Part shown: positions 14,239 to 21,024 of the stretch, piece by piece | Numbering within the stretch: position 1 is the first letter of the stretch | How the letters are laid out: each line of letters begins with the position of its first letter | From: an uncultured Caryophanales bacterium | GTDB lineage: Bacteria; Bacillota_I; Bacilli_A; RFN20; CAG-826 | Reading direction: 5' to 3' | Assembly: GCA_946403545.1 (NCBI GenBank) | Contig: CAMJAG010000006.1 | Span: 1 to 21,024 of the forward strand | DNA: 21,024 bases | Made by a program: the position numbers and the translations under genes | Notes under the pieces: generated by a model | Seen by the model: only the letters and a program-made list of their open reading frames with translations | Database searches by the model: none | What the model was told of the DNA's origin: nothing

Positions 14239-15454
14239 CTAAGATATTTCCTCCTTCCTTAAGAGCGTTTACTAAAGCATCAATTTCTTCTTTAGTGGTA
14301 TATAGATATGTCGACATACGACATGTTGCTGGTGTTTTTAAGAAACCATTTAAGATTTTAGCGCAGTGTTGACCACTTCTAACTGCAATACCTTTACTAT
14401 TTAATAAAGTTGCTTCATCTTGAGCAAATACATCTTTAACATTAAATGTAATAACTCCACCTCTAGCTTCTTTATTATAAATAATAACGTTATCTAATTG
14501 GCTTAACTTTTCAATTGCGTAATCAAATAGTTCTTGGTCATGTTTATGGATATTTTCAATTCCAATAGAATCGATGAATTCCACTGCTGCTTTGAATCCC
14601 ATAATTCCTGCAAGATTAAGTGTTCCTGCTTCAAATTTTACTGGAGGTTCTAAGTAGTCAACTTGTTGATTAGTGTTAAATGTAACATTGTTACCACCAC
14701 CAACGATGAATGGATCCATCATTTCTAGGATAGAATATTTACCAATCATACATCCTATTCCAGTAGGGCCACACATTTTATGTGCGGAGAATGTAAGGAA
14801 GTCTATATCCCAATCTTTGAAATCAGTTTTATTGTGTGGCACTGATTGAGCACCATCTACTACCATATATGCTCCATATTTATGAGCTACAGCAGTTAAT
14901 CCTTTTATATTAGCGGTATACGCGAGTACATTACCTACATTAGCAATGCTAACAATCTTAGTTTTATTAGACATAACTTTATCTAAGTTTTCAGGTAATA
15001 ATTCACCTTTCTCACTTAGTGGGATGAGTTTAACTTCTGCTCCTACTTCGTTACAGACTTGATACCAAGGTAAGATATCACTTGAGTGTTCTGCATAAGA
15101 GAGAACTACCTCATCACCTTTCTTTAAGATTTTTCTTCCTAAAGAATACGCTATAAGATTTAAAGACATTGTATCACCAGATGTGAACACGACTTCTTTG
15201 AAGTCACAGTTAACAAATTTAGCGATAACTTTTCTTGTTTTTTCAATTTCAACATCCATGTTATAGCAAAGGTCATAATCTCCTCTATGTGAATTTGCAG
15301 TAACTTCACTATAATATTTGACCACTGCATCAATAACACATTGTGGTTTAAATGTTGTGGATGCGTTATCAAGGAAGACTAATGGTTTACCTTGCATATA
15401 TTTTTGTTCTCGTAGCATTGGAAATTGCTTACGAATTTCATATACGTCGTACAT
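14222..15454 (-). CDS. sufS: SufS cysteine desulfurase
   Basis: PLP enzyme (410 residues) that removes sulfur from cysteine. PLP-binding Lys226 is in FSAHKMCGPTGIG, Asp200/Gln203 in VDGAQS stack on PLP, His123 is in AEHSS, and the catalytic Cys364 is in RSGQHCAKIL within the short loop typical of group II enzymes. The N-terminal YLDNAST-type segment (FLDNASTT) is present. The start overlaps the sufD stop by one base (TAATG) with GGGAG upstream. Confidence 0.97.
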   Translation of the reverse strand: MYDVYEIRKQFPMLREQKYMQGKPLVFLDNASTTFKPQCVIDAVVKYYSEVTANSHRGDYDLCYNMDVEIEKTRKVIAKFVNCDFKEVVFTSGDTMSLNLIAYSLGRKILKKGDEVVLSYAEHSSDILPWYQVCNEVGAEVKLIPLSEKGELLPENLDKVMSNKTKIVSIANVGNVLAYTANIKGLTAVAHKYGAYMVVDGAQSVPHNKTDFKDWDIDFLTFSAHKMCGPTGIGCMIGKYSILEMMDPFIVGGGNNVTFNTNQQVDYLEPPVKFEAGTLNLAGIMGFKAAVEFIDSIGIENIHKHDQELFDYAIEKLSQLDNVIIYNKEARGGVITFNVKDVFAQDEATLLNSKGIAVRSGQHCAKILNGFLKTPATCRMSTYLYTTKEEIDALVNALKEGGNILDAYFN

Positions 15455-16248
15455 TACATTCTCCCTTCTATTAATTTAGATATTTCTTCTTTAACATCTT
15501 CATCAATAAAACCTTCTAGAATTGGCTTTAAGTAACCAAAGGTTATAACTTCTTTAGCTTGTGCTTCAGAAAGACCTCTAGAAGTTAAATAGAATAGATG
15601 TTCATCATTTACTTTACCAACAACTGCAGCATGGTTAGCAGCAATGTCGTTTTCGTCAATTTTTAAAATAGGTTTTGCTATAGCATTACATGCTTTATCA
15701 AACACCATGATTTTTGCGTTTTGATATGTCTTAGATTGGACACATTTATTTAAGATGTGGCTAACTCCATCAAATATGAGTTTTCCACTATCTTTACATA
15801 CTCCATAATTGTCCACTTTTGCATAAGTATTTTTAGCCTCGTGTTTAGCGGAAATATTGAATACTTTATCATCTTGTTTAGAGGTTAAACTTGCTAAGTG
15901 GAAGTTAGCAGCTGCTCCCTCTTCTTTTAAATAGATAGAAACATTAACAACGTTCTTATCTTTAGAGAAATCTGCAAACCAAACATTTGCTTCTGAATTT
16001 CTATAACAGTTAACATCAACATCAAGGTTATTTAATTCATTATTTGCAAAGAAAGATATCTTAGCAGTGCTACCTTCTAAGACATTGATTACGATCTTTT
16101 GATCCTTATTTAAATCTTTAATTAAGATATCGTAATCACCATTTTCTAAGTTAAAAACCTTGTCAATTGTGCCTGAAGCAATAACAAAAGAGTTGGTTCT
16201 TAAACCTTTTTCAATATTATTTAATTTATCAAAAGTTACTCTTTCCAT
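15454..16248 (-). CDS. sufD: Reduced SufD subunit
   Basis: Second scaffold subunit of SufBC2D. Only 264 residues compared with about 420-440 in E. coli or Bacillus. The N-terminal helical domain is gone and the beta-helix is abbreviated, but the C-terminal signature survives: ANHAAVVGKVNDEHLFYLTSRG, with His206 at the position known to be important in E. coli SufD, then a helical tail that contacts SufC. Position between sufC and sufS (one-base overlaps on both sides) supports the identity. The divergent body (residues 1-150) is not recognisable alone. Confidence 0.9.
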   Translation of the reverse strand: MERVTFDKLNNIEKGLRTNSFVIASGTIDKVFNLENGDYDILIKDLNKDQKIVINVLEGSTAKISFFANNELNNLDVDVNCYRNSEANVWFADFSKDKNVVNVSIYLKEEGAAANFHLASLTSKQDDKVFNISAKHEAKNTYAKVDNYGVCKDSGKLIFDGVSHILNKCVQSKTYQNAKIMVFDKACNAIAKPILKIDENDIAANHAAVVGKVNDEHLFYLTSRGLSEAQAKEVITFGYLKPILEGFIDEDVKEEISKLIEGRM

Positions 16249-17066
16249 TATTTAATACTTTCTTTTACTGCACATGTACCAATAGAGACTTTATTCATTT
16301 CTCCATCTTCTTTTTCGATATCAATTCCAAGCTCAGTTTTGATGAATTCATAGCCTTCTGTATCGATTCTCTTAATGACACTTGAGTCTCCATCAATAGC
16401 GACTCTACCATTAATAATTACAATTGCTCTTGTAGGTTGAATTAAATCGAACAATCTAGCATAGTGAGAGATGACTAAAAATCCCATGCCTTTTGCTTGT
16501 TCTTCTTTGATGACTTCACCCACTACTTGGAGGGCATCAACATCTAAGCCAGAATCAATTTCATCAAGCATAGCAATCTTTGGATTTAAAAGGAGCATTT
16601 GGAGAATTTCATTTCTCTTTTTCTCACCACCAGAAAAGCCTTCATTAAGTGATCTAGTAGCGAGGTCAAATGGCATCTTCATTTTCTTAATCGCATTATC
16701 TAATAATTTATAAAAATTATAAGTAGAGACAGGTCTTTCTTGTCTAACATTAACTGCTGCTCTTAAAAAATCAGAGTTAATAACACCAGGAACTTCTGCT
16801 GGTAATTGCATACCCAAGAATAATCCTGCTTTTGCTCTTTCATCTACTGATAAAGATAATACGTCTACGTCATCAAGATAGATACTTCCTTTAGTAACTG
16901 TGTATCTAGGATGACCCATAATTGCGTTGAATAATGTGGATTTACCATGCCCATTAGGACCTAATAGAGCGACGGTTTCTCCTTCTTTAATTTCTAGGTT
17001 AATTCCTTTTAAGATTTCTTTACCCTCTACACTGACGTGGAGGTCTTTGATTTTTAAAGCTGACAT
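16248..17066 (-). CDS. sufC: SufC ATPase of the SUF Fe-S assembly complex
   Basis: Soluble ABC-type ATPase (272 residues) that drives conformational change in the SufBC2D scaffold. Walker A GPNGHGKST, the SufC-type signature FSGGEKKRNEILQM, Walker B IAMLDEIDSGLD and the H-loop SHYARL are present. The frame is open to 17123, but ATG at 17066 (MSALKIKDL) fits the family and has GAGGTG 6 bases upstream. About 20 extra residues follow the usual end (EKEDGEMNKVSIGTCAVK). First gene of a continuous unit through soj. Confidence 0.96.
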   Translation of the reverse strand: MSALKIKDLHVSVEGKEILKGINLEIKEGETVALLGPNGHGKSTLFNAIMGHPRYTVTKGSIYLDDVDVLSLSVDERAKAGLFLGMQLPAEVPGVINSDFLRAAVNVRQERPVSTYNFYKLLDNAIKKMKMPFDLATRSLNEGFSGGEKKRNEILQMLLLNPKIAMLDEIDSGLDVDALQVVGEVIKEEQAKGMGFLVISHYARLFDLIQPTRAIVIINGRVAIDGDSSVIKRIDTEGYEFIKTELGIDIEKEDGEMNKVSIGTCAVKESIK

Positions 17067-17088
17067 CTCGTTCACCTCAAATTCCTGT

Positions 17089-17123
17089 AATAGTCTATAT
17101 AAAGAGAATATATTTGGCAACAA
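17089..17123 (-). promoter_or_regulatory. Candidate promoter of the suf operon
   Basis: Minus strand: TTGTTG (17123..17118), 16-base spacer, TATATA (17101..17096). The start near 17089 gives a leader of about 22 bases before sufC. Neither box is close to consensus, and other AT-rich boxes are nearby. Confidence 0.3.
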
Positions 17124-17163
17124 ATACGATAAAAATTTTACTCACCATGCAAAATATTTATAC

Positions 17164-17179
17164 CAAAATTTAAATTTTG
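17164..17179. repeat. Perfect 16-bp palindrome between the divergent suf and lipoprotein units
   Basis: CAAAATTTAAATTTTG, identical on both strands. It is 11 bases upstream of the lipoprotein -35 and about 40 bases upstream of the candidate suf -35, so it could be a shared operator. No T run follows, so it is not a terminator. Confidence 0.45.
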
Positions 17180-17190
17180 TAACTTTTTTG

Positions 17191-17226
17191 TTGCACAAGC
17201 TTTTAATAATAATTAAAATAAACACG
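17191..17226 (+). promoter_or_regulatory. Candidate promoter of the lipoprotein operon
   Basis: TTGCAC (17191-17196), 17-base spacer, TAAAAT (17214-17219). The start near 17226 gives a leader of about 32 bases with AAGGAGAG 8 bases before ATG at 17258. Confidence 0.4.
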
Positions 17227-17257
17227 CTATTATTTAGAAGAAAAGGAGAGTTACAAC

Positions 17258-19126
17258 ATGAAGAAAAGTAAACTATCATTCGGTTTAGTTACTAGCTTCA
17301 TTGCCGCAATGTCACTCACTGCATGTGGAAACGGTCCTAAGGCTGATAAGAAAGCTTTAGTCACATTTACTCCATATGGAGAAGGTGAAACTGTTGAAAT
17401 TGTTACTGATGAAATGTATCAAAAGTACCATTCTACAACAGACGGAATTAGCAAATTCTATTCTCAAATCCTTGAGGTATTAATTCGTTATGATTTCGAA
17501 AAGAATGGCGATGGCGCTAACGGCATGCTTACTTTAAAAGAAATTAAAGATAAAGCTGCTAACGACGTTAAGCAAAAGAAACAAGAAGCTAAAGACAAAG
17601 GTGACTACAACACTGAATGGAAGAACATTCTAAATGAATACAATGTTGAAAATGAAAAAGAATTAAAAGAACATTTCATCTATGAACACGAGAAAGAAGA
17701 AATTTCTAAACACTATTTCAATACAAACATTGATCAATTAACAAAAGAATTTGTTGGCGTTGACGCAAGCGGCAACAAAGTCGAAAGCAAGGTAAATTCT
17801 AGATTACCTTACCACATCCGTCACATCTTAATTAAACTTGACGCAAGTGCTACAGATTTCACTAATTCTACAATTACTGAAGCTGAAGCAGTTAAGTTAT
17901 ATAACGTTATTTCCGCTTTAAAAGATGGTACTGATACATTCGGTACTGTTGCAAAGTCTTTCTCTGATGATGGAAGTAAAGAAGCATATGGTGAACTCGA
18001 ACCAATGTTAAATAACATCGAATCATCTGGTAGACTCCATAACGTATCTGAATTCCAATTAGGCGTATACGCTTATGAAGCAATTCTCTCAGGCAAGAAT
18101 AACGCAACTATTTCAGAAGGTTTAGGCGTTGAAGGTAAATATAAAACTTCTAACGATTCTATTAAAGATGCTTATAAAGGCATTACAGGATTAGTTAAAG
18201 TTCCATACGACGCAATTGAACAAATCTATCAAAATAGACACATTGAAATCGATGAATTCGGTAACCAATTAAGTGATGGTAACCCAATTATGTTCCCAAG
18301 AAATATTCTTTGGAACAAATACTTAAACCACCACGAAGTATTCGTTATTACTAACGCAGCTAGAAATGTTGGTGATAATGGTAACAACGGTGACCAAACA
18401 GCAATCGCAAACTCTGTTGCACAATTCAAGAACATCGCATCTACAACATCTTTCGATGCTAACTTAGGTGCTAGATTTAACACTGTTGAAGGTATCTCTG
18501 CTAACGCTAATGAAAAAATCTTAACTGATGAAGCAGGTAGAGTTATCTTAGGTGTTCGTAGTGAATTTGGTATTCACCTCATCGTTATTGAAAAGTCAAT
18601 TTATGACTTTGCAAACGCTAATGTAACTTTAGAAGAATACTACACAACAGAAGTTCCAGGAAGTGCTAACTATCCTAAGACTGCTGATGGAAAAGATAAA
18701 GACACATACGTTAACTTTATTAAATCCAATTCAAATACAGACTATAACAAACGTGCAAACGATATTAAGAGTAAGATCAAATCATTTGATGAAACATATG
18801 ATTACCGTTTATACGAAGACTTATTAGCTAAGTATAAATCTCAAATCAGTTTCGCTGGTGATGAAGGTAAGAAACTTGATGAATCTATCGCACGTTACTT
18901 AGATGTTACACGTGGCGCAAAGGCACACACACAAGAAACTAAGTTAAACGAACAATGGTCAGAATACCTTGAATTATTAACATATCAAAACGCTAAACGT
19001 GGCCAATACTATGAAAGTGCTACAGGCGAATACAAATCTGTTATGATTCCAGAAGGTTGTGCTGTTAACTTCAAACACGGCGGCGATGACTATAAAGAAG
19101 GAGGTAAATGTTACTATGCAAAATAA
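17258..19126 (+). CDS. PrsA-like lipoprotein with an interrupted parvulin (PpiC) domain
   Basis: A 622-residue exported lipoprotein. Lys-rich start, hydrophobic stretch and lipobox LTAC (Cys23) predict lipid anchoring outside the membrane. A helical N-terminal part (45-165, Lys/Glu rich) precedes parvulin signatures: YHIRHILIKLD at 185-195, FGTVAKSFSDDGSKEAYGELEPM at 228-250 (PrsA: ...STDGSA..GGDLGWF), then SEFGIHLIVIEKS at 435-447 (PrsA: YGYHIIKV). The last two are normally about 35 residues apart; here about 185, so a long unrecognised insertion (about 251-425) splits the domain. The C-terminal part (450-622) is unknown and has Cys601 and Cys617. It probably helps fold exported proteins. 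Abundant AAC and CGT codons suggest high expression. It overlaps the next gene by 11 bases. Confidence 0.82.
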   Translation: MKKSKLSFGLVTSFIAAMSLTACGNGPKADKKALVTFTPYGEGETVEIVTDEMYQKYHSTTDGISKFYSQILEVLIRYDFEKNGDGANGMLTLKEIKDKAANDVKQKKQEAKDKGDYNTEWKNILNEYNVENEKELKEHFIYEHEKEEISKHYFNTNIDQLTKEFVGVDASGNKVESKVNSRLPYHIRHILIKLDASATDFTNSTITEAEAVKLYNVISALKDGTDTFGTVAKSFSDDGSKEAYGELEPMLNNIESSGRLHNVSEFQLGVYAYEAILSGKNNATISEGLGVEGKYKTSNDSIKDAYKGITGLVKVPYDAIEQIYQNRHIEIDEFGNQLSDGNPIMFPRNILWNKYLNHHEVFVITNAARNVGDNGNNGDQTAIANSVAQFKNIASTTSFDANLGARFNTVEGISANANEKILTDEAGRVILGVRSEFGIHLIVIEKSIYDFANANVTLEEYYTTEVPGSANYPKTADGKDKDTYVNFIKSNSNTDYNKRANDIKSKIKSFDETYDYRLYEDLLAKYKSQISFAGDEGKKLDESIARYLDVTRGAKAHTQETKLNEQWSEYLELLTYQNAKRGQYYESATGEYKSVMIPEGCAVNFKHGGDDYKEGGKCYYAK

Positions 19127-21008
19127 GAGAAAATTATTAGCAGTTGCATTATTTGCTACTTTAGGCCTCACAGCATGTGATGAAGTTGTTGCAAAACCAA
19201 CTAACTACAACGATAAAATCGTTGAAGGTGTTGACGAAGTCGTTAACAACGAAATGGCTAAAGTTTACGATTCAATTCGTAAAGGTGCTTTAGCAGGTGA
19301 TGTCTTAGACGAATTCTTATATCAATACGCTGTCAGTGCATTTGGACCATACAATGCTGTCACAAATAACTCTGAAAGCAAAACATTAAAAGAAATCGCT
19401 AGATTAATCAAATCTAAATGGGCTGATACAAAAGATATCGAAACATTAGACGTTGCTGGTTTAACAGGATCTGATGCTGATGCTTTCGTTAAATCCCATA
19501 AAGCATATTGGACTCTTAACGATAAAGGTGAAAGAATCCACTACGCAGCTGATAACACAGCAGAAAAAGTTAATGATGATGCTAGTGCAGACGCATTAGA
19601 ATACGCTCGTGTATTAACTAAATGGAATACTATTGAAGACCGTATCGCAAAAGCACTTTATAGTGCTGTTGCAGGCAATTCTTCTTACACAACTCGTAAT
19701 GTCTTCCAAGAAAAAGAATATATTTATTCCTTATATGGAAACATGAAGAAAGTTGCAAAACCAGCTGATGCAGTTACATATACTGGATTAATCTGGCCAG
19801 AAGTTGAAGATGTCGATGTCTTCAATCAAGACAAGAAAGTTGAAGATATTAATGGTACATTAGACACAATCTTACACCGTGATAACTATCAACAACATTA
19901 TGAATTAACTGACTCCACAGAATCTTCTAACAATACTATTACATATGTCGAAGATGATATTATTCCTACCATCTATCGTACATTACTCACCGAACAATAC
20001 TTATACGATGAGTCATATCAATTATTAGGACGTAGCTACGCTCGTAAAGTTAATGTTATCAAAGTAACTTCTGATAACACACACGCTAAAGGTGCTGGCT
20101 ACTTAATGAAAGCTTTCATTAGAGAAAAGATCTTCAATGCTAACAATACTCCTGTTACATTAGATGATTTCAAAGTTCTCTCCTCTGCACATAACGGTGC
20201 ATTCATGGCAGATGCTCAATATGCATCAAGTGATGAATACAAGTTATGGCAAGCAGCAGCAAAAGATACAACATTATTCAATGAAGTATTAATTGATGCT
20301 AAAGATGGTTCCAAATATATTGCTGGTACAGAATACGGCAATATGATGGAAAAATACGATAAGATTTCTGATAACCCAGCTCTTTCTCAAAACGAATCTG
20401 ATTTCACAGATAATGGCAAATACGTAAAAGAAGTTGGTAAAGAAATCAAAACTCGTGAAATCTTAACAAAAGATAACACAACTACTGGTTGGTTTATCAA
20501 AAACGGTGGTCTTACAGACTTACCAGAATCTATCCGTTCACGTTTATTCAACATCTCTGTCGCTAACGCATTAAATAGAACTACAGAACAAAAAGCTGCA
20601 GAAAATAGAACTGCTGTTGATGGTAGTGATGCTGATAAAGACTTCAACAACTACGTTACACGTATTAATGGCAAATGCTATTTAAAAGTTGATAAGTCTG
20701 AAAGAGGCGCTGATCCAAGATATGATGTCTTATTCCAAGATGGTGATAACTACTACATCGTCCAAATTGAAGAAGCTGCTTCTACATCTGCATTAAGCAA
20801 GACAGAAACAAACTCCTACCTCAATATGGAAGGTTATGGTGCTTACTCAATGGAAGGCATCGTCAACGAAGTTTGTACTATCGTTGCAGATTCAGAATCT
20901 TATAGAACATTAGCTAAGAAACACTTCTTAGAAGAAGCTAAATTGAAATATCATGATACAGTTATCTATGATTACTTCAAATCTAACTTCCCAGAATTGT
21001 TCGACTAA
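19116..21008 (+). CDS. Large lipoprotein, possibly a degenerate PrsA-like foldase
   Basis: A 630-residue exported protein with a clear signal (MQNKRKLLAVALFATLG) and lipobox LTAC (Cys21). Start: AAGGAGG lies 11 bases before ATG at 19116, inside the end of the previous gene; the longer upstream frame lacks a signal sequence at its start. No family is certain. A SurA/PrsA-like order can be suggested: RKVNVIKVTSD (310-320), TGWFIKNGGLTDLPESIRSRLF (457-478, like GGDLGWF...FE..AF) and YDVLFQDGDNYYIVQIEEA (536-554, like the last parvulin strand). The charged helical C-terminus ends FKSNFPELFD. Only two other Cys (521, 587). Codon use matches the upstream lipoprotein, so they are probably made together. 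Alternative: a secreted protein of unrelated fold. Confidence 0.7.
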   Translation: MQNKRKLLAVALFATLGLTACDEVVAKPTNYNDKIVEGVDEVVNNEMAKVYDSIRKGALAGDVLDEFLYQYAVSAFGPYNAVTNNSESKTLKEIARLIKSKWADTKDIETLDVAGLTGSDADAFVKSHKAYWTLNDKGERIHYAADNTAEKVNDDASADALEYARVLTKWNTIEDRIAKALYSAVAGNSSYTTRNVFQEKEYIYSLYGNMKKVAKPADAVTYTGLIWPEVEDVDVFNQDKKVEDINGTLDTILHRDNYQQHYELTDSTESSNNTITYVEDDIIPTIYRTLLTEQYLYDESYQLLGRSYARKVNVIKVTSDNTHAKGAGYLMKAFIREKIFNANNTPVTLDDFKVLSSAHNGAFMADAQYASSDEYKLWQAAAKDTTLFNEVLIDAKDGSKYIAGTEYGNMMEKYDKISDNPALSQNESDFTDNGKYVKEVGKEIKTREILTKDNTTTGWFIKNGGLTDLPESIRSRLFNISVANALNRTTEQKAAENRTAVDGSDADKDFNNYVTRINGKCYLKVDKSERGADPRYDVLFQDGDNYYIVQIEEAASTSALSKTETNSYLNMEGYGAYSMEGIVNEVCTIVADSESYRTLAKKHFLEEAKLKYHDTVIYDYFKSNFPELFD

Positions 21009-21024
21009 GATAGATTCTTAAACA

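Noticed and set aside
17821..18483. Minus-strand open frames inside the first lipoprotein gene
   Set aside because: They are low-information reverse translations of a highly expressed gene, with no ribosome binding sites or recognisable domains.
335..21008. UGA read as tryptophan, as in mycoplasmas
   Set aside because: All recognised genes are full length with TGG for Trp and no gene is interrupted by TGA, so the standard bacterial code explains the window.
1..21024. CRISPR arrays, insertion sequences, phage or toxin-antitoxin genes
   Set aside because: No repeat-spacer pattern, transposase, terminal repeats or small toxin-like pairs are visible on either strand.

Overview
The window is AT-rich chromosomal DNA of a low-GC Gram-positive bacterium, most likely a Bacilli/Mollicutes-related lineage such as the small-genome uncultured gut Bacilli. 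The evidence is a type-B-like RNase P RNA beside gpsB, recU near nth and dnaD, a sufCDSUB operon, a RibU riboflavin transporter under an FMN riboswitch, PrsA-like lipoproteins, and strong Shine-Dalgarno sites. GpsB, RecU and lipoprotein foldases suggest a walled cell. Trp is encoded by TGG, and every complete gene in the window ends in TAA. Nothing indicates plasmid or phage DNA, and there is no CRISPR, IS element or tRNA.

Layout. (1) 1-1709, minus: gpsB, RNase P RNA, pgsA and a CinA-type amidase, packed with almost no spacing. (2) 1803-3130, plus: a DEDDh exonuclease overlapping recU. (3) 3120-5098, minus: cca (short), dnaD, nth, starting from a promoter that appears to give a leaderless cca mRNA and lies in the terminator of the preceding HU gene. 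(4) 5167-5448, minus: HU with its own promoter and terminator. (5) 5541-7825, minus: a small membrane protein, cmk and der. (6) 7947-8126, plus: a one-cluster ferredoxin, ending in a bidirectional terminator shared with ribU. (7) 8153-9024, minus: ribU preceded by an FMN riboswitch. (8) 9061-17066, minus: one continuous unit sufC-sufD-sufS-sufU-sufB-mnmG-rsmG-soj. (9) 17258-21008, plus: two large, overlapping lipoprotein genes, the first with a parvulin domain interrupted by a long insertion.

How it fits together: most genes are housekeeping (Fe-S cluster assembly, tRNA and rRNA modification, nucleotide metabolism, DNA repair and replication, phospholipid synthesis, flavin import). The less ordinary parts are the lipoprotein pair, the compaction (short CCA enzyme, short SufD, short RNase P RNA), the exclusive use of TAA with TAATG gene junctions, two candidate leaderless promoters, and a soj gene without an adjacent parB. 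I see no clearly new multi-gene system; the lipoprotein pair is the best candidate for something undescribed.
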